From: Cucumis sativus
Taxonomy: Eukaryota; Streptophyta; Magnoliopsida; Cucurbitales; Cucurbitaceae
Length of the DNA stretch: 64,000 nt
Assembly: GCF_000004075.3 (NCBI RefSeq)
Contig: NC_026660.2
Location: 18,123,837-18,187,836, forward strand
Direction of reading: 5' to 3'
Numbering within the stretch: position 1 is the first letter of the stretch; each line of letters begins with the position of its first letter. The position numbers were made by a program, and so were the translations under genes. The notes under the pieces were generated by a model that made no database searches, had not been told where the DNA came from, and saw only the letters and a list, made by a program, of their open reading frames with translations. Positions 1-12,382 of the stretch are shown here, one piece after another.

Positions 1-700
1 CGAGGACACATTTTATGATTTATGACCATTTATAAAATATCATAAGTATCGACAAAAGTTTAATATCAATGTTGAATTCTTCAAACTACGAGTATCTAAA
101 CTCTAAATTCTAAACCCATTCGTTAATATTATAATCGTGAAATTCATCGTTATAGTCTCTTTCATTCTTTTTTTATCGCGGGAAATTGAGCATTCACATA
201 TTTATATAAACACAGAGATTATTATGTATATAAGATAAGATATGATAAAATAAGAAAAGTAAAAATGATAATAATAATAATAAAAGAAAAGGTAGTAATG
301 GTGCATTTGTTGACTAGTCAACTGAAGGAAGGGGAAATTTTAATTTAGTTGGAGGCCCCTTGAAATGAACGGCGGATGTGGGGATGATACGGGTATGGGG
401 TGGCCCCAACATACTTTAGTTATGGTTCCGAGCGGAAGCAGCGGGATTCGGACCCCAGGGTCCTTAATTTGACACGTGAAAGCATTCACTTCTTTGTTGG
501 CTTTGACTCATTACCAACACCACCTTAACACGTGCGCGGCCATCACATCTCACACGCCTTCTCTTCCTCCTCCTACCTGCCCGACCTCCCACAGACCCCC
601 TAACTCCATTTCCATCTTCCATTCCATTGCTTTCCTTTCAATTGTCCAAAATTTATCACAAATATGCAATATCCAACCTAATTAAGAATTACGATTCGTT
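1..700. promoter_or_regulatory. Promoter-like GC-richer island without a gene
   Basis: The first 300 bases are AT-rich. From about 340 to 690 the base composition changes: GC-richer, with two ACGTG cores (near 473 and 530) and a CT-rich stretch after 555, the look of a plant promoter followed by a 5' leader. A perfect 14-bp palindrome at 309-322 holds two divergent TTGAC (W-box) cores. The only short open frame here (69 codons) starts at a non-ATG codon and resembles no protein I know. It could belong to a gene reading away from the window or to a decayed gene. Confidence 0.3.
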
Positions 701-3700
701 AACCCTACACATATATTCACTCAAATGTTTTTTCCATCCAAATTTTCATTTTAAATTATGTGAACCTGTGAACCTATTTTCATACCTATGAGTGTAAAAA
801 GGGGTAGATTCTGTTTTATAAAAAAGAAAAGTAAAAGTATTTTCAAATTTATCAGAACGTGAGTATTTTGTAATGTAATATATGTGCTTTTCTTTTATAT
901 TTGATCTTGTAATTTCTCTATTTAAGTCTATCCAATGTAGAATTAATAAACAATATTGAATGCACTCCTAATCTTCCTCTTAATCAAGATTGAGATGAAA
1001 TAGAGAAATTACATGGATCCGATATAAAATAAAAGAATAGTACCTTTTAGTTTCGAGTTTTCAAAATGTACCGTTTTAGTTTTTAAGTTTTTAAAAGTGG
1101 GTTTAAAAGATCATTCAAATAACTTTATACTTTTATTTTAAATAATTATATATGACATTTTAAATTAGAATAATAACTTCTAAAATCATGTCCTCCCTCC
1201 AACCATTTTTTTAATTTAAATATCATATAATTATTTTAAAAAAATTAAATAAAAATACTTCTAAGACTTTGTTAACCTATTTTTTAAAACTAGGGGTCTA
1301 AGATTCAAATGGATGTATTGTTACAAATTCTCTTACTATTTAGTTTATTTTAAAAATTCATAGACCAAAAACACATATCTATATATAAAAAAAACTTGTG
1401 AACTAAAAAGAAAGTTTTCTCTGGAATAATTTAATCCTATACGTTAGACTCTCTAAATATGATAACAAAAATCTTAAAGACATTTTTACGTTGGTAGCTA
1501 AACTAATGGGCGATCCAGTACAATTTTGGACAAAAATATCTATGGAAAGAAACAACAAAATTAAAGAAGAGTATATATAAAACAAAAGAAAAACATAAAG
1601 AAATATGATTAAAAAATAGACGTGTGGAATATTGAACAAAGTAAAACAATGCAATTAATACAAACCGTTTTGCTGATTTGGAGAGTGCTATTAGCCAACA
1701 TATAGCTTCCAAATTAGATCCCACACGTTGAAAAGTAGAAAGAAGACAAACAATACAATGAAACCAAAAACAAAGAAAAAATTGTTAAAGTGACGTCGTT
1801 TTCATGGTCCAGCTTGTCTCTTTAAATTATTTTTTATTATACATACATACATACATATAATTGTTTGAAAATAAATAATTGAATTTGAATGTGACAAAAT
1901 TTAAGGTACATGGAAAAAAGAAAAAAAGAAAAAAGTGTCCTGATGAGTGTGAGTGATGAAGGGCCATTGTTGAATCTTGAAACTTCCACACCTTAATGAG
2001 ACAATTTAAACAACACAAAGTGGTTGCTAATTTGTATGGTTGAATTTGAATAATGCAGCCAAAATCGGAAGGACAATCTTTTTTTCTTTTCTTCTTATTA
2101 TCATTTTTTTATCACTGTTTCTCTCTTCTTCTTTTTTTTCACTTTTGGATTATGACATTAATTTATTATTTTTCGAAATTTTCACTTTTTTTTTTAATCA
2201 AATATGTTTAGTAGATTTTTTTCTCAATAGATTGTAAATTTTAAAAGGAGATGTTGCATAATATAATAAATAAATTTAGAAAAAAAAAAACGTGAATTTT
2301 AATTCAAGAGGAAAAATATGAAAATCCTGATTTTATAATTCAAACTAAAATACATTTGACTACAAATTTTAAACTTTTTTCAATGTGAAAACAATGGTAA
2401 ATAAATTTGTGATGAAATAATCCATCCTCCACTCCTCCCAAAAAAATTGAAGTACTATCAATCGTGGTTGTATTCATTTCAACTCCGATATTAAAGTAAA
2501 TTGATTTTTCAGTGCAATACCAACAAGTTACATACCGTTTCACATGATATACTGCATGTCATAGATTATGAATCGAACTAGTGATAAAAAGTGAGATCAT
2601 GTAGTTTAAATAATTAACTAAAAGGTTGTGGGGTTCAATCCAAGATAGTTATTGTATGTTAGTGGTTATATGTTTCGATCACTTGAATATATTGAAAATA
2701 AAAGAAAAATAATTTATTAGATGAGTTTACTTTTTTTTCCCTAATCATACAAAAACTAACTTCACTTTCATCCGAGAAGGTAAATAAAAATAAAACCCAA
2801 ACATTCCCATGAGAAAATTAATTTAATTTTGTGTTGATTTTTCTATTGTCCTTTTATTTCTGAAAAATTTATTTGGCATATAGCCATCGAAATGAAATCT
2901 TAATATATATTTTACAAAACCTAATTCCCCAAGCAAACCAAACAAAGATGATTGATTTAATTGTTTTTTTCTTAGTTCTACTTCCATATGTGGAATGTAC
3001 TACCTCTTCTCTTGCTTCTTTAGATGTCTTTTTGTAGGTGTATTGTATATCAATTATCTATGATGTTAATATAGTTTGATGGCAATTTGGGGCATATAAT
3101 ATTAATAATATCATAAGATTAAAAAAAATAATGCACCACTCCCCTTTAAGACTTTGGGGATTGTAATAAAGAATTTGAAGTCACACGATTTTAAAAAATA
3201 TTGTGTGAAAACATAAAAATATTTCAAATTGAAATTATAATTAGTTATAGGTTGAATCAATTTAAACATGTTAATTAAAATTACATTTCAACATCATCCA
3301 TGCACATGTAGGCTTCTTCAAACGCCATATTAATGAAATGGATGATGAGGATTGATGTATGAATTATTTTCTTTTAATTTTGATTACGACTATAAATTAT
3401 TTGTTAAATGTTATATTGAAGGTTAAAAATCACTTTTGGTCTCTAAACTTTGGTAAAAGTAACAATTTAGTCTATAAACTTTAGTGTAATTTTGTTACAA
3501 TTTTACTTTTTGAACTTTAAAATTTGTAAAGATTTAGCCCATGTTGTTGAAATAAATGTGAAAACAAATCAATAAACAGTAATTAGAGACTCATAATCTT
3601 ATAAATATGCATGGTATGTGTCATAAAATAGTAAAACTTGACAACAAATTTTTATGAATTTTGTTTAGGTTTTGGGCTAAATTGTTACAAAATTAAATAA

Positions 3701-4600
3701 ATACGAAAGCACAAATACTAAATTGTTACATACCAAAATTTATTGACTAAATTGGTACAAGATTGAAAGTTCATAAACTAAATTGTTACAATAGTCTGAT
3801 AATATTTCCATTTCTTGTTTTTTGTTATTTATTTCTTTTTTTTTAAATAAAATAAGAAATACGACTATAGTTATTTGAAAAAGAAACAAAAAGAGAAATT
3901 TGTTTGATAAATTGATTGTTTCTCGTGTTATTGTTTCTAAAAATTTTGTTAATCTTAAATGTGGCACTTACGAAAATAGCAAAACAAGTGATAATAACTA
4001 AGTACATAGAACACAAATGGTAAAAACAAAGCCCAACTTACATATACAAATGTAAAATGTCTCAAATGTCTTCGTTATTAATATATATTTGATACTTATT
4101 TAAATTCAACTCCATTATAGTATTGTGTAAATGAGTCGTAAAATATTAAAGATGACAGATAAATATCTTAGTAAAAAAAATTATAAGCGTAAAATTCTAA
4201 CTAATTTGGAAGGAAGTAAAAATAATAATTTTAAACTTAAATTAACTTATAAATGCCAAACTTGAAATTCAAAATTAAGAAATTATTTAAATAAATTTAA
4301 ATACGGAACGGTTTAAAAAAAAAAGCTAAATAGAAAAGAAAATTAAATATTAAAAAATCCAAAATCCAAAATTAGAATAAACATATAAATATGAACAAAT
4401 AATAATAAACAAAAAAAAATACTCAAAATAGAAAAAATTAATAAACTATTTATACTAACCAAATCACTCCAACACAAAATTTATTTTACATATTTGGTTA
4501 AATTTTCTATTTTTCTTAAAAAGTATATTAAACATAAAAAAAATTCATGAAAGTTGGAAATTGAATTGTAAGACTTATAAAATTGGCTTCAAATATGTTT
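701..4600. other. AT-rich intergenic DNA, no gene seen
   Basis: Long A/T tracts and simple repeats such as (ATAC)n near 1841-1857. The open frames are short and low in complexity. Apart from the inverted-repeat element at about 3421-3795 I see nothing that can be named. Confidence 0.6.
3421..3795. mobile_element. Fold-back (MITE-like) element
   Basis: The left end (3451-3485) contains AGTAACAATTTAGTCTATAA. The right end, read on the other strand, gives TTGTAACAATTTAGTTTATG followed by AACTTTC. These imperfect inverted ends of roughly 35 bp surround AT-rich DNA with further copies of the same words and no coding capacity. This fits a miniature inverted-repeat element. No clean target-site duplication is visible, so the borders are approximate and the superfamily unknown. 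Confidence 0.4.
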
Positions 4601-4739
4601 CATAATCAATAAACCAACTAAAATTTTTAAAATATATATATATAAAAAAGAGATTCAAATAAAATGAAAATAGAATGGAAAGAAACTATATAAATAGAAA
4701 CGTGATGAAACAAAAACCAACTTAAATGATTAGGTAAGT

Positions 4740-4980
4740 AAATTGATAATAATCGTATATGGAGTTGAGGGTGGGAAGTGGTGGGTCTGTAGGCGTGAAG
4801 AGAGAAGAGACAAGAAAAGAGAGCCAAGCAGAAAGAGTTAGGCATGAAAATGCAGCTTTGATGGTAGCGCCCACTCCTCGGGATTGCATAACAATCTCCT
4901 CCTCTCATCTCCTCATCATTTGTTTCTTCTTCTTCTTCTTCTTCTTCTTTTTCTTTTTCCTTTTCTTTCTCTATTTATCC
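4740..4980. promoter_or_regulatory. Isolated GC-richer island ending in a (TTC)n tract
   Basis: About 160 bp of non-repetitive, GC-richer sequence (4757-4915) lies in very AT-rich DNA and runs into a TTC microsatellite at about 4924-4949 with more pyrimidine tract after it. That order resembles a promoter or 5' leader of a plus-strand transcript, yet no coding exon follows. It may be a non-coding RNA or a decayed gene start. I tested the sequence by memory against common plant microRNAs and recognised none. Confidence 0.25.
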
Positions 4981-5020
4981 ATTCTACGTATTTATGAATT
5001 TCCTCTTCCATCCAACCTTA

Positions 5021-6000
5021 GTTAATATTTGTTCATTTTCATTATGTTATTACTATGACTATTTATTTATACCATATAAATAATAACCTTTTAAACTTGT
5101 TTGATTCTTTAATTTTTTGTTTTTGCAAAATTGAGACTCATTGTTTTTTTAATTACAATTATTAATTTTAAATATTATTGATTCTATGTTGAAATATTGA
5201 AATTTTTTTTAAAATTTAAAAAAAAATTAACAAACTATTTACATTTTATATAACAAAACAACTCAAAGACAAAATTTACTTCGAATGTTATATTTTTTAT
5301 AGTTTATTTTAATTAATACATGACTGGACATTTAGGATAGTACTAGTTTTCATTAACATTGATGGATCAATTTTTCATTTGATTATATCTTTTTCTATTT
5401 TGCTTTATTTATACAATAATTTATGTGAAAATTCCAAACTCAAAGAAAAGTAATAGTCGACCAAAAATAAACCATGTGAAGAAAAAAATTTGTTGCACAA
5501 CATAAGTTCTTCCAATCCGTAATTGCTAATCCCAATGACAATATAGCATTCACCCAAAATTATGTATTATTTACACTTTTTTTAATCTCACACTGTATGA
5601 AGAGAGAGAAAATATATGAAAAAATTAATTTGGACCGTTTCGTGCATCCACTTTATGTTTGAATGAAGTATTATCATAATCTTAAGATTATGACTATTTT
5701 TTTTTCTTATTTCTCATATTCATCACTTCTTCAAATATAGGCTATAATAATTCAAACTATTATAATATGTATCTCAAACACAAACTATAATAATCCATAA
5801 ACTATTATAACTCACTTTAAGTCTTATACGCCCTTTAATATTTAGTAAATACTTGAATGCCATCACCTCAAATAAATAAGAAGAATTTATAGTATAACAA
5901 AATTTAGTTAGAGAGTTTAGTATAATGCATGGAGATGGAAGAGAGTTGGAGTGCACCGAGACATTATTATTTTCTCCAAATTTTTTAGGCCTAGAAAAGG
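5021..6000. other. AT-rich intergenic DNA, nothing recognised
   Basis: No conserved open frame, splice-consistent exon or repeat with clear ends is visible in this stretch. Confidence 0.6.
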
Positions 6001-6355
6001 GATTTGGAGGGCGTTCCTTTTAATTTTGCTGTATTGTGTTTGTGTAGTGTACCACCTTCAAGCTCCAATCAACAACCGATCCTTGGCTTTTATCATCATT
6101 GGGATTCCATAATAAACGAGTCCCACAGAGTCTGCCAAAAGTACTAAAAATCCTCTGAAAAAAGAGACCGATCCAATGGACAAATTTCAGATCCCAATAT
6201 ACAAAATTAAAGAAACCCAAAACACACACACACACCCCTTGGGATTTGAAACCTCTGTTCAAAAAAACACAAAACAAAAGCACCAAAACCCAAGTCCTCT
6301 TTAAATCATCATTTCCCCATTTTCTTCTTTCCCCTTTAACGTTGCGTTGGAGCCT

Positions 6356-6388
<33 letters not shown>

Positions 6389-6970
6389 CCACACCCACGT
6401 GCAGTGCCATGTGGCTCACCCATTGCTTTCTTCTTCTTTTCCGTTTTTTTTTCCCCTGCATGTCTCTGTCTTCTTCACGTGCTACCTCCTTCCCTACACC
6501 ACACCCTCAATTAATTAACCCAGTTTCTTCTTCATTTACATCCATCACTTTCTTTGTTAATATTAACGTATATCTTGATTTTTTGGTGAATTAAGTTGAC
6601 CCATCACTCATTAATTGTAGAAGTGGGGTTGTGGGTTGTGGGATTTCAGGCTCCTTTTCTTTTCCACACTTTTAGTCGGCTACGCATTTCGTCGAACATT
6701 TGGTGTGCATGTATGTAAACATATGATGATGGATCAGATTGGATTGGATTGGATTGGATAGATTGAGGGCTTTTATTGAAAAGAAAAGATTGCCATGAGA
6801 AAGCAAAAGGGAGGAGAGATATGAAAACAGCGTCGTTTTCTCGTCGTTGTCCTTGTACTTCAGATGTTGGAGTCGGTTACGCCCATTATTCAATCACCTG
6901 TTTGGGATCAATTTCCCTTGCCGTAGTCATCTTATATTTGTCGGAGTTCTTTTCCTTTTCCTTACGGCCT
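6001..6970. promoter_or_regulatory. Second promoter-like island with short tandem repeats
   Basis: GC-richer, non-repetitive DNA that includes a CA run (6222-6236), six CCTCAC units (6353-6388), a CACGTG-type core near 6396, a CT-rich stretch (6420-6500) and a GGATT/GATTG run (about 6731-6765). The open frames of 60-124 codons on both strands come from the hexamer repeat or low-complexity sequence and look like no family. It may be the promoter and leader of a non-coding transcript or a gene relic. Confidence 0.3.
6353..6388. repeat. Hexamer microsatellite (CCTCAC)6
   Basis: Six perfect tandem CCTCAC units. On the minus strand they make an artificial Val-Arg repeat in an open frame, which I do not regard as coding. 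Confidence 0.9.
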
Positions 6971-9900
6971 TACATTCATATATTATCGAAATTTGAAGAA
7001 AGCATCGTTATGAACAAAAAGATCATTCAAAATATTAATAAAATATAACCAAATTTTATAATCTATTCAATAATTGATATTATATAATTATATACACTTA
7101 ATCATAGAATAATAAAAAATAATTTACATAAATATAATAACACCCGTAATATTTACGGATGCGAAAATCATTTTTTTCATAATTTCATATATGTCTTTAT
7201 GATTTATATCTTCTTTTCAATTTATTAATCACATGTTATCTCAGTGTAATTACAAGATCGAATAACTTCCTTGAACATCTTGGATCAATTATGCATGTGA
7301 TCAAATAAAACAAAGCATAATATTTTTTTCATCTCAAGACATGGTATGCCTGAAATCGTGTATCAAAATCTATATGATTGATATTTTACATTGTGGGTTT
7401 AGGGTTTAAAATTTATACCTTTAATGATGAATCGAATGTGAATGATATTCTAATCAAATGTGGTTTTCAATTGTAATAACACATCATCTTATACATGCAT
7501 TTGTTGATAAGGCCATAAGGGTATCTCTTAAAATGATCTAAGTTTGTGTCATTTTGCCAATTTATATAGTCTAAAAATTTTAGACATTGGTGAAATTTTA
7601 AAAGTAAGGAAACATGTTAGATAACTCAGATTGTATCACTACATGCATGCATGTTTTATTTCAATTAATTTATAATGAGTATGAAATGTTTTGAATTTAG
7701 TCTAAAGGTTTGAAACTAATTAATTTTATAGAGGAAAATATAAACGTAGAGTAAAATAAAATTTTGTAAGTATTAAACATTAAATTTTAATTTAAAAAAG
7801 AGATCAAATGCAAAAGGTTTGTATAGTACAATTTGAAGGGGTAACGATTTTAACTTTACCCATTTACCCATTTTCTTTTCAAGTTCATTGAAATGTTAGA
7901 TGAGTTAAGTTGTTAGTTTTTTTAAAAGTTAAATAATTTTAAATAAAAATAAATTTATCTATACCAAAATTGATCATTTGAGATTTTTTTAAAAAGATAA
8001 TACAAACAACTTCCTATCTTCTAATAAATGGTTGACTTTTATAAATTGGACAAAGTTTCTATTACTTTTGAGAAAATAAAATAACAATTGAAAACAAAAA
8101 AGAGTAATATATATGGAAAACAAATGATTTGAAGGACAAAATACGTGATTGAAAAGGATGTAATGAGAAAAGAAAAATGTACAATAATGAAATGGGTAAA
8201 AGAAGAAAAACATGGAAGGTGAAAAGAGGGTAGAGAGGTGAAAAAAAAAAGTAGGAAATGATGTGAAGTATGAATATTGTTGAAAAATATCACAGTAAAA
8301 AAGAAAGTGTAAACTTAAGTAAATAAATAAAAAAATAAAGGACATGAAAAGTACGTAAAGGAGTATGGAGGGTTTGTTTTAAATCTTATGATTTTAGATC
8401 CAATAAATCATTTTTAATTATGAAAAAAATATGAAATGAAGGTATTCCAATGATAATCGAAAAGAAAAAAACAATTACGAATTTAGTGATATAGATTTTA
8501 TCTATGAATGTATTTTAAATTTTACTTTTAAATTCTATATAAATTAAAAGTAAAAAGTAGGATTTGAAATCATTTTCAATTTTAAAATAATTCTTTTTAA
8601 TAAGATAAAAAAAACAATATAATTCATTTAAAGTTCGATATAAATTAGAATTCTTCACAGTTGCAAGGTTTAGTATTAGTCATTTCTAGCGTAGTATAGA
8701 TATGATGTAAATTTATGCCATTATTATTATTACATAAGCTTAGAGGTTTATTGGTTGATTGTTTAATTTTATACCATTTTCATTTGTGAATTTACAATTT
8801 TAAATTAAGATACACCTTTTTACTTTAATTTTTTAACACTTTGAAATCTTAATCTCAATTTCAATATTCAAAAATCACATTTGTTTTTTTTTTAATGTTT
8901 TTGAAAGAAACACCTGTAAATATATAATAATTAGATTTAAAGTATTACTATATATATCTACATTTTAAAAAATTAAGAAAAATAGAAAAATTAATCAACA
9001 GCCTATTGACGATAGAAAAAATTATTACTAATAGTTCATATTGTAATTATTGATATATTACTGGTAGAATCTTATAGTCTACCAAATATAAATGTATACG
9101 TAATTTTTTAAACGTTGTTGTACATTTTATTATCTCCAGTATTTCTAATAATTTTCTCCACCGTCCGAAGAAAAGTATTGGGACGAAAATAAAAACTGAG
9201 TGTAGGCATCTCCGAGCGCTTTTTGTGGGAAAAAACTTTGATATTACTCAAAGTGAGGTCACGTAGTAGTTATCTGTGAACTTTCGGGACGTTTCTCACA
9301 TGGTTAAAAATCGGCCGATTTTTTTGGTACGTTTAGATTTGATTGTTTAAATTTGGGAGCTAAATCTCAACGATTTTTTTCAAAAAACTTTTGGTACATA
9401 ATTGTTTAGATTTGGGAAACAATAGTTTACATTTGGCAATTCATTCTCAAATTTCCTAGATTCCATCATAGGATTTTATTTAAAGAAAAATGTTAATTTA
9501 TTAGAAAAGATTCGGGAAACCTTATGAAATCATAGATAAAATTTTGAAAGTTTTGAAAAGCATAAAAAAATTTATAACATTATAGACAAATTTGCTAAAT
9601 GATTAAAATAATTTTTATTTATTTATATTTTAAAATTATAATAATTCTTAATAAATAAATTTCATTATGGTATGAAATTCACAAAAGAAGGGCAATAGCA
9701 TAAGTCAACGGAGTTACAAGAGACTTATCGGTATAAACAAATTGGCCAAATGTGGAATAGATAGAAAAAAGGAAAAGACAGTCCGTTCTAAGTTTATCAT
9801 TATTTTTCAACTTTTTTTTTTTGTAAAAAAAACATTATTTCTAACTAATCAATTTTAATATACCTTTTTTTAAATAAAATTGCATCAAATAACACAAATT

Positions 9901-12290
9901 ATAAAATAAATATAATCTATACATACGGAAACAATATTTGCAAAAATCACAATGTTTTACCAGTCATATGATAAATTATTTTGAAAAGTAAATTTTGCCA
10001 AATAACCACACTAACTTGAATATGAAAAATAGATAATTACAAATTCGGCGGTGTTTAAAATGCTCCACTTTTTGGGCCACAAAAGAAGCCCAGCCAAGCC
10101 GAAGAGTAAATCAATGTTATGGCTTTTAGCCCAGCCCATAGTCCAATATAATTGCCCAAAGAGCTAAACCAATGTTAAATTACTTACAAATCTAATTGCT
10201 CCTTTCATTTTTCATTTAAAATTGTCTATTGGATCATAGGGTTTTAATTTTCCTCTGGATAAATGTTGCACTCTTAATTTTGTCCTTAATGATTATTCAA
10301 CTTTTAATTTCGTCTTTAAATAGATCTATACAAAATTTGAATTTTGTGCTTGCGGATGATAAACATGATCAAATCAAAATAAACCTTAACGTTCAAAAAC
10401 TAAAAAACAAACTTGCAAATTTCTCTGTAAAACTAACAAATTACAAATGAATTCTAAAGGTCGTTTGATGTAGATCTTTAAATATTAATTCAAGTAAAGT
10501 TTATAGTGAAATTGAAAATGATTTTAAAAGTTATGTTTATCAAAAACGAGAAATGAGAACACATTTAAGTAACATCTTATTTAAATTATTTATGCAACCA
10601 ATTTTATAAATATTAACTATCACACCTATATTTATCTGGTTTTAACAAAAACAATTTCACTATTTTCAATAGGTATTTTTGGGACTAATTTAAGCATTAT
10701 AAGATTAAAAGTTTGGAATATTTATAAAGAGATTCTTTGTGAGAGGAGTAGGGAGTAGGAAGTAGGTGTGTGTGTGGCTACAAATCTTGGAGAATTCCAA
10801 TTACCAAGAACCACACACTATGATCTTAAATGCGAATCTCTATTAATCACTACATATATAATTAAGTTACTAAAAATACCATCTTCCTACATCTAAATGT
10901 TTAATTTTCGTTAAGCGTAATTTCTATATTTTGTTAAACACTAATAAAAATAATCATAATCATGCATTCAATTACACTATGTGTGTCGATATATAATTAC
11001 AAAAATGTATTCTAAAATTACAAGATAAAAAAAAGCCCATTAAACAGTCAACAATAAATATAAACTAAATTTTAGATTTACTTCAAATTATTCATTCATA
11101 AATAAAATTTTGATTTTGTATCCAAGTAAATTTAAAGTTAATTGTAATTAGTTAAAGTGAATTTATAATTATTCAAAACGTTTTATACAAATCTATAAAC
11201 TAATTGGACACTAAAAATACGTCATTTATATATATAGAGAGTAAGAAATCTATTAGTGTCTATTATTGATAAAATCTAAAACTTGTTATATTTATTTTAA
11301 AAGGTGTTTTAGTTTATTTTACCATACTTGAAAACGCTCTTAAATATTAATCGACAATATTGAACTATTGTTAATTTATTTAACAAACATTTTTATTTTG
11401 AAAATTGCGCCAGATAACAATTTTTTTAGAAAAAAGTGATCAATAATATATATATATATTTTTTTTTGCATATTGCAAATATGACAAGTAATTAGATAGC
11501 TTTATTTCGATTCTTCATTCTCATCTAGTTTAGTTATTGAGAGACAATTGAAAAAGATTTTTACTTGTTTCGGGATCCTTTATCTTTGCCTTTAATCATT
11601 GGGTTTAATTTAGACATTACTTCGGTCATCTAATCGTTTCAAAATGGTAGCAACATATCATTTTTTTGTGATTTATTTTTATCAAATAATCATATAAATA
11701 ATGGATTCTCATGTGATACACTTTTGATCAAATTTTATGTTTGAATTTGAAACTTGTTCGAATTGGATCCTTTCGATTTGTATACCGAACATATACTTAC
11801 GAAGTAGTTTTAACTTATTGATTGACACTAACCCTAGATCTCTGCCCTTGATAAATGAATCAATACTTTCTACTCGAGCTCCATCATGTACTATTTGCGT
11901 CAAAACCCTAAAAAAACAGAGCTCGAGTGTAGCCGAACAAACTATGTCGAGTCAAGAGCATATTCATTCCTAAAAATGATATTCATTTTTAAATTTACTA
12001 TTTTTGCAATTTAGAAAAGTTGTGACATTGACTTTATTATTATAATATTATTTTGCTATTTTTACAAACGACCTTTTTATTTCACATTCTTTTCGTATTA
12101 TTATATAATATACAATACATTTCATAATATGAAATAAAAATTGATTATGATAAAAAAAAATCATAAATGAAGAAGAAATTTTAAAAATAAAATAACCGTC
12201 AACACACTGATCTTTAACGGTAACAATAAATAAACCACCCACACACTCTGCCGTTTCTTCCTTTCCATTAAATTAAATTTCATCACACAC
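6971..12290. other. AT-rich intergenic DNA, no gene seen
   Basis: More than 5 kb without a supportable gene. A less AT-rich patch at about 9150-9480 looks like part of an old transposable element, but no ends or coding domain are visible. The minus-strand frames near 7989-8345 are T-rich low-complexity translation only. Confidence 0.55.
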
Positions 12291-12382
12291 ACAATTCCCT
12301 CTCACCACAAAACTTCCCGCTCTCGTCTCCACGGCGGCTCTCTCGACAGCGCCGGCCGCCCCAAAAGACCCCAGCCAATCAC

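Noticed and set aside
4757-4910. Possible microRNA precursor in the GC-richer island
   Set aside because: No known mature microRNA sequence recognised and no long hairpin arms visible by eye; kept only as an orphan island.
6020-6394. 124-codon minus-strand frame
   Set aside because: It begins in the CCTCAC hexamer repeat (Val-Arg runs) and has no family likeness.
7989-8345. Phe/Ser-rich minus-strand frame of 118 codons
   Set aside because: Low-complexity translation of an A-rich plus strand; no domain or gene context.
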